Shown: one piece after another, positions 51,981 to 62,439 of the stretch | Layout of the letters: each line of letters opens with the position of its first letter | How positions within the stretch are numbered: the first letter of the stretch is position 1 | NCBI RefSeq assembly: GCF_041146395.1 | Contig: NC_091009.1 | Coordinates: 2,938,501-3,002,500, forward strand | Source of the DNA: Eulemur rufifrons | Lineage: Eukaryota; Chordata; Mammalia; Primates; Lemuridae | Length of the DNA: 64,000 nt | Direction: 5' to 3' | Notes under the pieces: model-generated | The model's input: the letters and a program-made list of their open reading frames with translations, nothing else | Databases searched by the model: none | Told to the model about the DNA's origin: nothing | Position numbers and translations under genes: made by a program

Positions 51981-54627
51981 ACGAGTTCCAAAATACAGTT
52001 TAGTATGCCTACAAACCACCAGCCTAACATTGCTTTCTCTGAGTGGATATAGGCCTTCCCTTATATGAATCTCGGACTGCTTCCAAAATGCAATTTGCCT
52101 GACCTACAAAACACCGCCCGAGAGTTGCTTTCTCTCACTATAAGCTTTCCTATATATGACTTTGGAACATAATTTAGCATGCCAACAAAAGGCCACCCCA
52201 TAGTTTGCATGAATGTAAGCGTTCCTATGCATCACGCTCGTACTTCTTCCAAAGTATAGTACACCTACCAACCACCTCCCCAACGTTGCTTTTTCTGAGT
52301 GAATGTAAGCATTCTTTTATTCTCGTACTTCCTCCAAACTCCAGTTTAGTGTGACTAAAAATCACCACCGCAACCCTGCTTTCTCTGAGTGAATGTTAGC
52401 GTTCCCGTTTATGATTCACACTTCATCCAAAATAGAATTTAGCAGAACTACAAACCGGCCCCCAAGGGTTGCTTTCTCTGTGAGACTGTAAGCTTTCCTA
52501 TTACTCTTAACTTCTTCGCAACTAGAGATTTGCATGCCTACAAAACACCACCCCATAGTTGCCCTCTCTGCGTGAATGTAAGCACTCACATATATGACTC
52601 TGCTACTTCTTCCAAAATACAGTTTAGTATGCTTACAAACAACCACCCAAAAGTTAAGTTCTCTGAGAGAATGTTAGCGTTCCCATGTATGACAGTCACA
52701 AATGGTGCAAGGTAGAGTTTAGCAGGCTTACAAACAATCTCTCGAAAGTTGCTTCCTCTAGCGGACTGTAAGCTTTCCTATAAAAGACTGTCGAACTTTT
52801 TCGAAACTACATTTCAGCACGCCAACAAAACATCACCACATAGTTTTTCTCAGCATAAATGTAACAGATTTTATATATGACTCTGGTACTTCTTTCAAAA
52901 TACAATTTAGCACACCTCAAAATCAACCGCTGAGAGTTGCATTCTCTGTCACTGTCAGCTTTCGAACTTCTTCCAAATTATATTTTATCATGCCTACAAA
53001 ACACCACCCCATAGTTGCTTTCTCTGCGTCCATATAAGCGTTCATATATATGACTCTCCTACTTCTTCCAAACTGGAGTTAGTATACCTACAAACCGGCA
53101 CCCCAATTTACCTTTCTCTGAGTGAATGAAGCGTATCCATGTATGCCTCTTTCACTTCATCCAAATTAGAGTTTAGCGGCCCACAAACCACCTCCTGTGA
53201 GTTGCTTTCTCTAGGTGACTATAAACTTTCCTATATAAGACTCTCAAACTTCTTCCAAACTACAGTTTAGCATGCCAACAATACAGCGCCCCATCGTTGA
53301 TTTCTCTGAGTGAACATAAGCGTTCCCATATATGACTCTCACTCTTCTTCCAAAATAGAATTTAGCAGACCTACACAACACCCGATGGTTCCAATTCTCT
53401 AGGTGACTCTAATTTTTCCCACATATGACTCTCGAGCTTCCTCCAAACTAGATTATGATGATTACATAGGCCACCCCACAGTTGCTTTCTCTTCGTGAAT
53501 GTAACCGTTCATATATGACTCTCCTACTTCTTTTGAACTACAGCATTTATTCCTACAAACCATCACGACAACGTTCTTTCTCTGAGTGAATGCAAGCGTT
53601 CCTGCATATGATTGTAACACTTCATTGAAAATAGAGTTTAGCAGGCCTACGAACCACCCCCAGAGAGTTGCTTTCTCTAAATGACTGTAAGCTTTCCAGA
53701 TATGACTCTCGAGCATCCTCCAAACTATCGTTTAGTAGGCATACAAACATCACTCCATAGTTGCTTTCTCTGCATGAATGTAAGCGTTCCTATATATGAT
53801 TCTCGTCCTTCTTCCAAACTAGAGTTTAGTATGCCTACAAACCACAACCCCATCGTTGATTTCTCCGAGTGAATGTACCCAGTCCCCCATATGATTCTCC
53901 CCCTTCTTCCAAAGTAGAGTTTTGCAGGCCTACAAACCATCCCCCAAAAGTTGGTTTCTATAAATGACGGTACGCTTTCCTATATATTTCTCTTTAACTT
54001 CTTGCAAAATAGAGATTTGCATGGCTACAAAAAAGCCACCCCATAATTGCTTTCTCTGCATGAATGTAAGCGCTCCCATATATCATTCTCCTACTTCTTC
54101 CAAACTAGAGTTCAGTATGCCTACAAACCACCACACCATCGTTGCTTTCTCTGAGTGAATGTAAGCCTTCCCATATATGACTCTCAGTCCGAAACCAAAA
54201 TAGAGTTTAGCACGCCTACATTCCACACCCAGAGATTTGCTTTAAGCGACTCTAAGCTTTCTTATATGTGATTCTCAAACTTCGTCCAAACTAGAGTTTA
54301 GCACGCCTAGAAAACACCACCCCACAGTTCCTTTCTCTGCATGAATGTAAGCGTTTGAATATATGACACTGGTACTTCTTTCAAAATACAATTTAGCAGA
54401 CCTAAAAATCCACCGCCAAGAGTTGCTTTCTCTAAATGACTGTCTGCTTTCGAACTTCTTCCAAACTATATTTTAGCAGGCCTACAAAACACCACCTCAT
54501 ATTTGCTTTCTCTGCGTCCATATAAGCGTTCATATATATCACTCTAGTACTTCTTCCAAACTGGAGTTAGTATACCTACAAACCGGCACCCCAATTTACC
54601 TTTCTCTGAGTGAATGAAGCGTATCCA
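51981..54627. repeat. Palindrome spacer (satellite, right orientation)
   Basis: This interval lies between the paired arms and is all satellite in the right orientation. The first 0.9 kb (to about 52,880) is the most diverged satellite in the window, with truncated monomers and no close twin that I could find. The rest repeats modules found elsewhere in the right half: 52,880-53,600 resembles 54,395-55,090, and 53,600-54,390 resembles 55,820-56,600. Confidence 0.75.
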
Positions 54628-57600
54628 TGTATGCCTGTTTCACTTCATCCAAATTAGAGTTTAGCGGCCTACAAACCGCCTCCTGTGAGTTGCTTTCTCT
54701 AGGTGACTGTAAACTTTCCTATATAAGACTCTCGAACTTCTTCCAAACTACAGTTTAGCATGCCAACAATACAGCGCCCCATCGTTGATGTCTGTGAGTC
54801 AACATAAGCGTTCCCATCTATGACTCTCACTCTTTTTCCAAAATAGAATTTAGCAGACCTACACACCAGCCCCCGATGGTTCCTTTCTCTAAATGACTCT
54901 AATTTTCCCCAGATATGACTCTCGAACTTCCTCCAAACTACAGATTATGATGATTACATACGCCACCCCACAGTTGCTTTCTCTGCGTGAATGTAACCGT
55001 TCATATATGACTCTCCTACTTCTTCGAACTACAGTTGTTATTCCTACAAACCACCACGACAAAGTTCTTTCTCTGAGTGAATGCAAGCGTTCTCACACTT
55101 CATCCAAATTACAGTTTAGCAGACCTACCAAAAAACTACAGAGAGTTGTTTTCTCTGTGTCACTGTAATCTTTCCTATATAAGGCTCTCGAACTTCTTCC
55201 AAACCACAGTTTAGCATGCCAACACAATACGATCACAGAGTTGCTTTCTCTGCGTGAATGTAAGCATTCGTATATATGACTCTCCTACTTCCTCCAAAAT
55301 ACAGTTTAGAATGCTTACAAACCACCACCCAAACGTTGCGTTCTCTGAGTGAATGTAAGCGTTCCCATGTTTGACTCTCACAATTGCTGCTAATTAGTGT
55401 TTAGAGGCTTGTAAACCTGTCCCGAGTGTTGCTCTCTCTAGGTGACTGTAAGCTATCCTATATAACACTCTCGAACACCTTCCAAACTGCAATTTAGCAT
55501 CCCCACAACACATCACCCCATAGTATCCTTCTCTGCATGAATGTAAGAGTTTGTATATGACTCTGGTACGTCTTTGAAAATACAATTTAGCCGACCTAAA
55601 AATCACCCGCCAAGAGTTGCTTTCTCTAAGTGACTGTCAGCTTTCGAACTTCTTCCAATCTATAGGTTAGCATGCCTGCACTACAGCACCCCGTATTTGC
55701 TTTCTCTGTGTTAATGTAAGCGTTCGTATTTATGTCTCTCGTACCTCTTCCAAAGTAGAGTTTAGTATGCTCAAAAACGGCCACCCCAACGTTGCTTTCT
55801 CGGAGTGAATGTAAGCGTTCCTGTATATGATTCTAACACTTCATTGGAAATAGAGTTTAGCAGGCCTACGAACCATCCCCAGAGAGTTGCTTTCTCTAAA
55901 TGACTGTAAGCTTTCCAGATATGACTCTCGAACATCCTCCAAACTATAGTTTAGTAGGCATACAAACATCACTCCATAGTTGCTTTCTCTGCATGAATGT
56001 AAGCGTTCCTATATATGATTCTCGTCCTTCTTCCAAACTAGAGTTTAGTATGCCTACAAACCACAACCCCATCGTTGATTTCTCCGAGTGAATGTACCCA
56101 GTCCCCCATATGACTCTCCCCCTTCTTCCAAAGTAGAGTTTTGCAGGCCTACAAACCATCCCCCGAAAGTTGGTTTCTATAAATGACGGTACGCTTTCCT
56201 ATATATTACTCTTTAACTTCTTGCAAAATAGAGATTTGCATGGCTACAAAAAAGCCACCCCATAATTGCTTTCTCTGCATGAATGTAAGCGTTCCCATAT
56301 ATCATTCTCCTACTTCTTCCAAACTAGAGTTCAGTATGCCTACAAACCACCACACCATCGTTGCTTTCTCTGAGTGAATGTAAGCCTTCCCATATATGAC
56401 TCTCACTCTGAAACCAAAATAGAGTTTGGCACGCCTACATTCCACACCCAGAGATTTGCTTTAGCAACTCTAAGCTTTCTTATATGTGATTCTCAAACTT
56501 CGTCCAAACTAGAGTTTAGCATGCCTAGAAAACACCACCCCACAGTTGCTTTCTCTGCATGAATGTAAGCGTTTGTATATATGACTCTGCTACTTCTTTC
56601 AAAATACAATTTAGCACACCGAAAAATCAACCACCGAGAGTTGCTTTCTCTAAGTGACTGTCTGTTTTCGAACTTCTTCCAAATTATATTTTAGCATGCC
56701 TACAAAACACCACCCCATAGTTGCTTTCTCTGCATCAATATAAGCGTTCATATATATGCCTCTCTCACTTCATCTAAATTAGAGTTTAGCAGGCCTACAA
56801 ACAACACCCCGTGAGTTGCTTTCTCTAGGTGACTGTAAACTTTCCTATATAAGAATCTCCAACTTCTTTCAAACTACACCATGCCAACAAAACACCACAC
56901 CGTGGTTGCTTTCTCTGAGTGAACATAAGCGTTCCCATATATGACTCACACTCTGTTTCCCAAATAGAATTTAGCAGATCTACAAACCAGCCCAAGATGG
57001 TTCCTTTCTCTAAGTGACTGTAATTTTCCCCAGATATGACTCTCGCACTTCCTCCAAACTACAGATTAACATGCATACATCGCCACCCCACAGTTGCGTT
57101 CTCTGCGTGAATGTAACGGTTCATATATATGACTCTCCTACTTCTTCCAAACTACAGTTATTATGCCTTCAAACCATCACGATGTTTCCTTCTCTGAGTG
57201 AATGAATGCAAGCGTTCTCACATTTCATCCAAGTTAGAGTTTAGCAGGCCTACCAATAAACTTCCGAGAGTTGTTTTCTCTGTGTCACTGTAATCCTTCC
57301 TATATAAGACTCTCGAACTTCTTCCAAACCACAGTTTAGCATGCCAACAAAATACGACCCCAGAGTTGCTTTCTCTGCCTGAATGTAAGCGTTCATATAC
57401 ATGACTCTCGTACTTCCTCCAAAATACAGTTTAGAATGCCTACAAACCACCACCCAAACGTTGCGTTCTCTGAATGAATGAAAGCATTCCCATGTTTGAC
57501 TCTCACAATTGATGCAAAGTAGAGTTTAGCAGGCCAAGAAAGGCTCTCCCGAGAGTTGCTTTCTCTAGGTGACTGTAAGCTTTCCTAAATAAGACTCTCC

Positions 57601-57800
57601 AACTTCTTCCAAACTACAGGTTAACATGCCCACAAAACATCACCCCATGGTTTTTTCTTTGCATGAATGTAAGCATTAGTATATATGACTCTGGTACTTC
57701 TTTCAAAATACAATTTAGCAGACCTAAAAATCACCCACCAAGAGTTGCTTTCTCTAAGTGACTGTTCAGGTTTAGAACTTCTTCCAAACTATAGCATGCT
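53600..57800. repeat. 2.1-2.2-kb super-repeat within the satellite
   Basis: A module series recurs at an offset of about 2.2 kb. The block at 53,681-54,340 reappears at 55,900-56,560 (offset 2,219), the block near 54,395 at about 56,600 (offset about 2,205), and the block near 55,090 at about 57,215 (offset about 2,125). A third relative of the first block lies at 58,588-59,220. The first two copies differ by only a few residues in translated frames (for example 53,725-53,940 versus 55,944-56,159). This level of organisation sits above the monomer and the 285-bp trimer. Confidence 0.8.
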
Positions 57801-58245
57801 TACAAAACACCACCCCGTAGTTGCTTTCTCTGGGTGAATGTAAGCGTTCCCAAATATCATTCTCGTACTTCTTCCAAACTATTTAGTATGCCTACAAAAA
57901 CCACCCCAGTGTTGTTTCTCTGAGGGAATGTAAGCGGTCCCATGTTTGACTCTCACACTTCATCCAAATTAGAGTTTAGCATGTGTACAAAAAAATCTCC
58001 CGAGAGTTGCTTTCCCTAGGTGATGGTAATCTTTCCTGTATAAGGTTCTCCAACTTCTTCCAAACTGCAGTTTAGCATGCCTACAAAACCTGACGCCATA
58101 AGTGCTTTCTCTGCGTGAATGTAAGTGTTCCTATATAGGACTCTCGTACTTCTTCCAAACTACAGTTTAGTATGCCCTACAAACCACCACCCAAACGTTG
58201 TTTTCTCTGAGTGAATGTAAGCGTTCCCATATATGACTCTCACAC

Positions 58246-58285
58246 TTCAACCAAAATAACTCTATTTCAACCAAAATAACTCTAC
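58246..58285. repeat. 20-bp tandem duplication inside one monomer (right arm)
   Basis: TTCAACCAAAATAACTCTA occurs twice head-to-tail. It is the mirror of the duplication at 48,594-48,633. Confidence 0.85.
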
Positions 58286-60508
58286 ATTCCACACCCAGAG
58301 AGTTGCTTTCTCTACGTGACTGTAAACTTTCCTATATATGACTCTCAAACTTCGTCCAAACTAGAGTTTTGCAAGCCTACAAAACACCACCCCATAGTTG
58401 CATTCGGTGCCGGAATGTAAGCGGTTCTACATGTGATTCTCTTGCTTCTTCCAAATTACAGGTTAGTATGCCTAGGAACCACAACCACAACGTTGCTTTC
58501 ACTGAGTTCCCATATATTATTCTAACACTTCATTGAAAATAGAGTTTAGCAGGCCTACGAAACACCCCCGAGAGTTGCTTTCTCTAAGTGACTGTAAGCT
58601 TCCCAGATATGGCTCTCGAACTTCCTCCAAACTATATTTTAGTAGGCATACAAACATCACTCCATAGTTGCTTTCTCTGCGTGAAGGTAAGCGTTCCTAT
58701 ATACGATTCTCGTACTTCTTCCAAACTAGAGTTGACTATGCCTACAAATCACAATCCCATCGTTGATTTCTCTGAGTGAATGCACGCGGTCCCCAATATG
58801 ACTCTCCCCCACTTCCAAACTGGAGTTTTACAGGTGTACAAAACATCCCCCGAGAGTTGGTTTCTATGACTATACCCTTTCCTATATATTACTCCTTAAC
58901 TTCTTCCAAACTAGAGATTAGCATGGCTACAAAAACGCCACCCCATAATTGCTTTCTCTACGTAAATGTAAGCGTTCCCATATATCATTCTCCTACTTCT
59001 TCCAAACTAGAGTTTAGTATGCCTACAAACCACCACGCCGTCGTTGCTTTCTCTGAGGGAATGTAAGCCTTCCCATATATGACTCTCACTCTTAAACCAA
59101 AATAGAGTTTAGCAGGCCTACATTCCACACCCAGAGATTTGCTTTCTCTAAGTGACTCTAAGCTTTCTTATATGTGATTCTCAAACTTCGTCCAAACTAG
59201 AGTTTACCATGCCTATAAAACACCACCCCATAGTTACTTTCAGTGCGTCAAACTGTATGTGCTCCTATATGTGATTCTCGTGCTTCTTCCAAACTGCAGT
59301 TTAGTAAGCCTACAAACAACCCCATCGTTGCTTTCTCTGAGGGAATGGAAGCGTTCTCATATATGATTCTCACACTTCAACCAAAACAGGGTTTTGCAGG
59401 CCTACAAACCACCCGCCAAGACTTGCTTTTTCAAAGTGGCTGTTACCTTTCCTATATAGGACTCTGGAACTTCTCCCAAGCTAGACTTTAACATGTCTAC
59501 CTGACACTACTCCGTAGTTGCTCTCGCTGTGTGAATGTAAGCGTTCCTATATATGAGTCTTGTACTTCTTCCTAACTAGCATCTGGCATGCCAAAATAAC
59601 ACTCCTCCATAGTTGCTTTCTTTGAGTCAATGTAAACATTCCTATATATGTCTCTCGCACTTCTTCCAAACTAGAGTTAAGTCTACAAACCAATCCCCGA
59701 CAGCTGTTTTCTCTGAACGAATTTAAGCGTTCCTATATATGACTATGGCACTTCCTCCAAACTAGAGTTTAGCAAGCCTACACTCCACCCCTGTTCGTTG
59801 CTTTCTCTAAGTTACTGTAAGCTTTCCTATACATGGCTCTCGAAATTTTCCAAACTAGAGTTAGCATGCCTACTATACACCTACACATAATTGCTTTGTC
59901 TGAGTGAATATAAGCCTTCCTATATATGACTGTCGCACTTTTTCCAAATTAGAGTGTAGCCAGCCTGGAAAGCACCCCTTATAGTTGCTTTCATTGAGTG
60001 AATGTTAACATTCCTATGTATGACTCTCGCAACTTTTCCAATCTAAGATTTTAGCAATGCTACAAATCCCCCGCCGAGAGTTCCTATACATAACTGTCCT
60101 CTTTTTCCAAGCTAGAGTTTAGGAAGCCTAGAATCCGTCCCCCCGTAGACGCTTTATGTGAACGTAAACGTTCCTATATATGACTCTCGCCTTCCTCCAA
60201 ACTAGAGCTTAGCAAGCCTACAAAACAACTCCCTATAATTGCTTTCTCTGAATGAATGATATCGTTCCTATATAAGACTCTCAAACTTCTTCCAAACCAG
60301 AGTTTAACAAGCCAAAAAAGCACCCCCCATAGATGCTTCCTCTAACTCAAAGCTAATATTCCTATATATGATTCAGCTTCTTCATCCAAACTAGAGTAAG
60401 GCAAGCCTACAAATCACACACCAATAGTTGCTTTCTATAAGTAAATGTAAGCGTCCTTATATATGACTATAGCAATTCTTCCAAACTGGAGTTTAGCAAG
60501 CCTACAGA

Positions 60509-60649
60509 CCCCAGGACTCCACTCCATAGTACCCTGGGCATTGGCGCCTGCCTGTCATGCAGGACATAGGGGCGGACCCTCATCTCAGACACGGCATTGG
60601 TGGATTGTAGGCTTTTTTTAAGTTTTTGAATTGAAGAACTCTGAGAATT
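60509..60649. repeat. F-type box, right copy (inverted)
   Basis: This is the reverse complement of the left F box, with GACCCCAGGACTCC, TACCCTGGGCATTGGCGCC, CCTGTCATGCAGGACATAGG and the box opening as CTGAGAATT. A few substitutions separate it from the left copy (for example GACCCTCATC against the expected GACGCTCATC). Confidence 0.8.
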
Positions 60650-60892
60650 GGAATTCGGTTTAGGTTAAGGTTAGGTGTTAGGGACTAGGATTAGGTTTAG
60701 GGGTTAGGGTTTTAGGTTAGAATTAAGATTAGGATTACTGTTAGGGTTAAAGAATAGGATTATGTTTAGTGGTTGGGTTTAGGTTTACGGTGAGAGGCAA
60801 GAGTAAGGGTCAGGGATTAGGGTTACTGTTAGGAGTTAGATTCAGGGCTTACTAAGGGTTTGGTTTAGTGATAGGGTTCGGGCTTACGTTTA

Positions 60893-61035
60893 ACGGTGTG
60901 TGTTAGGGCACGGGCCCCGTCTAATGTACGGGGCACTGTGGGTGTGGAGCAAGGCTGCGTCCCCACTTCATCTTACCCTGGGTGTTGGGCTTCAAATGTC
61001 ACGCAGGACAAAGGCAGAGGCTCATCAAACGCATG
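60893..61035. repeat. E-type box, right copy (inverted)
   Basis: This is the reverse complement of the left E box. GGGCACGGGCCCCGTCTAA, GCAAGGCTGCGTCCCCACTT and ACCCTGGGTGTTGGGC are visible. It differs from its twin at scattered sites, such as CATCTTACCCTGG against the expected CATCGTACCCTGG. Confidence 0.8.
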
Positions 61036-61629
61036 GTTAGGATTAAGGTTTAAGGTTAGGGTCAGGGTTGAGGGTTAGGGTGAGGGTTAACAGTTAGAGT
61101 TAGGGTAAGGGGGTTAGGGATAGTGTTAGGGTTAAGGGTCAGGTGTATAGTTCAGGTTTAAGGTTAGCATTAGAGGGTAGGGTTAGTGTAACTGTAGGTC
61201 AGTGTTGGGGTTAGATATCTAGGCATTAGGGTAATGGTTAGGGTTAGGGTTAAGAGTTAGGGTTAAGTTTAATGGTTAAGGATTGGGATTAGGGTTGAGG
61301 GTTAGGGTTAAGGTTATGGGTAATGACTAAGGATCAAAGGTTAGGGTTATTTTTAGGCGTAGGGTTAGGGTAAGGGGTTAGGGTTAGTGTTAGTGTTGTT
61401 GGTAGGGTTAAGGTTAGGGTTGACTTTTCAGAATTAGGGATTAGGTGTTATGGTTATAGCTAGGAGTTAGGGGTAGAATTACACTATAGGGCTTGTTCTC
61501 AGGGTGTGATGCATTAACGTTAGGATAAGGGGTTAAAGTTAAGGTTACAGTGAGGTTTACATGTTAAGGTGAGCAGTAGGATCAGGGTTAGGTGTTATGT
61601 TCTGGGTTAGGGTTATGGGTGAGGGGTAG

Positions 61630-61837
61630 GGTTTATCCTTAGGGGACGGGCCCTGTATGCACTAGGAGGCGAAGTTAGGGGTCTGTGATGGTCGCTGGGA
61701 ACCCACTCTATCGTACGCAGTGTATGGGCCTCTGGGTTTCATGCAGGACACTGTGGCAGAGCCGGCTTTCATGCATGGCTTAGTAGGATTGTAGGCTTTC
61801 AAAACTCTGAGAAAGCAAGAAGTCTGAGAATTAGATT
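61630..61837. repeat. D-type box, right copy (inverted)
   Basis: This is the reverse complement of the D type, with TGTGATGGTCGCTGGGAACC, CGCAGTGTATGGGCCTCTGG, CATGCATGGCTTAGTAGG and CTTTCAAAACTCTGAG. It is followed outward by a C box about 530 bp away, as on the left. Confidence 0.85.
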
Positions 61838-62154
61838 TCGGGTTAGGATTACGGCACGGTTTAGGGATGAAGATTAGTGGTTAGGGTGAGGGCTTAGGGT
61901 TAGGGGTTAGGGTTAGGGTTAGTGTTGCTGGTAGGGTGAAGGTTAGGGTTGACGTTTTAGAATTAGGGATGAGGTGTTACGGTTATGACTATGGTTTAGG
62001 ATTAGAATTACGGGATAGGGCTTCTTCTCAAGGTGTTATGCATTCACGTTAAGTTAAGGGGCTAAGTTAGGGTTACGGGGAGGTTTATGTTTTAAGGTGA
62101 GCAATAGGATCAGGGTTAGGTGTTATGTTCAGGGTGAGAGTTATCTGTTAGGGG

Positions 62155-62372
62155 TAGTGTTTATACTTAGCGTACGGACCCTGTCTGCACTGGGCGGGGG
62201 ACGGGGGTTAGGGGGATGGGATTGTCCCCGGGAACCCACTCTATCGTACGCTGGGTATGGGCTCCTGGGTTTCATGCAGGACACAGTGGCAGAGCCCCCT
62301 TTTACTCATGGCATGGGAGGATTGTAGGCTTTCTAAACTCTGAGAAAGCAAGAACTCTGAGAATTAGATTTA
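62155..62372. repeat. C-type box, right copy (inverted)
   Basis: This is the reverse complement of the C type, with GGTATGGGCTCCTGGG, CCCCCTTTTACTCATGGCAT, TGTAGGCTTTCTAAACTC and AAGAACTCTGAG. It is closer to C1 at 2,062 (shared AGAACTCTGAG, not the CTCGG variant) than to C2-C4. Its last 50 bp align with the 95-bp satellite. Confidence 0.85.
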
Positions 62373-62439
62373 GGGGTAGGATTCTGGTAATGTTTAGGGA
62401 TGAAGATTAGTGTCAGGGTGGGGTCTTGGGTTAGGGGTT

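Larger units (their letters stand above)
51981..60508 (-). repeat. 95-bp satellite array, right orientation (about 90 monomers)
   Basis: This is the same satellite in reverse complement: CTTCTTCCAAACTAGAG, TTTAGCAAGCCTACAAA, then CACCCC, GTTGCTTTCTCTGAGTGAAT and GTAAGCGTTCCTATATATGA. The switch is abrupt near 51,981, where GTCATACAT of a left-type monomer runs into TTCCAAAATACAGTTTAG of a truncated right-type monomer. The array includes the palindrome spacer and most of the right arm, and it contains extra higher-order copies that the left lacks. It joins box F at 60,508. Confidence 0.9.
54628..61123. repeat. Right arm of large imperfect palindrome
   Basis: This is the reverse complement of 45,804-51,980. 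It starts at ATGTATGCCTG (54,628), which mirrors the left arm's last bases before the orientation switch, and it ends in GGGATAG (61,117-61,123), mirroring CTATCCC (45,804-45,810). Beyond that the two flanks differ: the left is the truncated A-array unit, and the right is the body type found between D and B boxes. It is about 270 bp longer than the left arm near 55,040-55,312. Confidence 0.88.

Noticed and set aside
46415..60508. CRISPR array
   Set aside because: The 95-bp period is a continuous satellite with no conserved-repeat and unique-spacer alternation, and the context is eukaryotic.
46415..60508. Centromeric satellite
   Set aside because: Higher-order structure and inversion are compatible, but the arrays are only 5.6 and 8.5 kb and are embedded in telomere-type repeats. 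Nothing in the sequence points specifically to a centromere.
45804..61123. Ancient head-to-head telomere fusion
   Set aside because: The strand order is CCCTAA then TTAGGG, the reverse of a fusion point, and the centre is satellite rather than a hexamer junction.
45804..61123. Palindrome as a fold-back read or assembly artefact
   Set aside because: The arms differ by substitutions, a net 46 bp of small indels, a deletion of about 270 bp and different outer flanks. A simple artefact would give identical arms. It cannot be fully excluded without reads.
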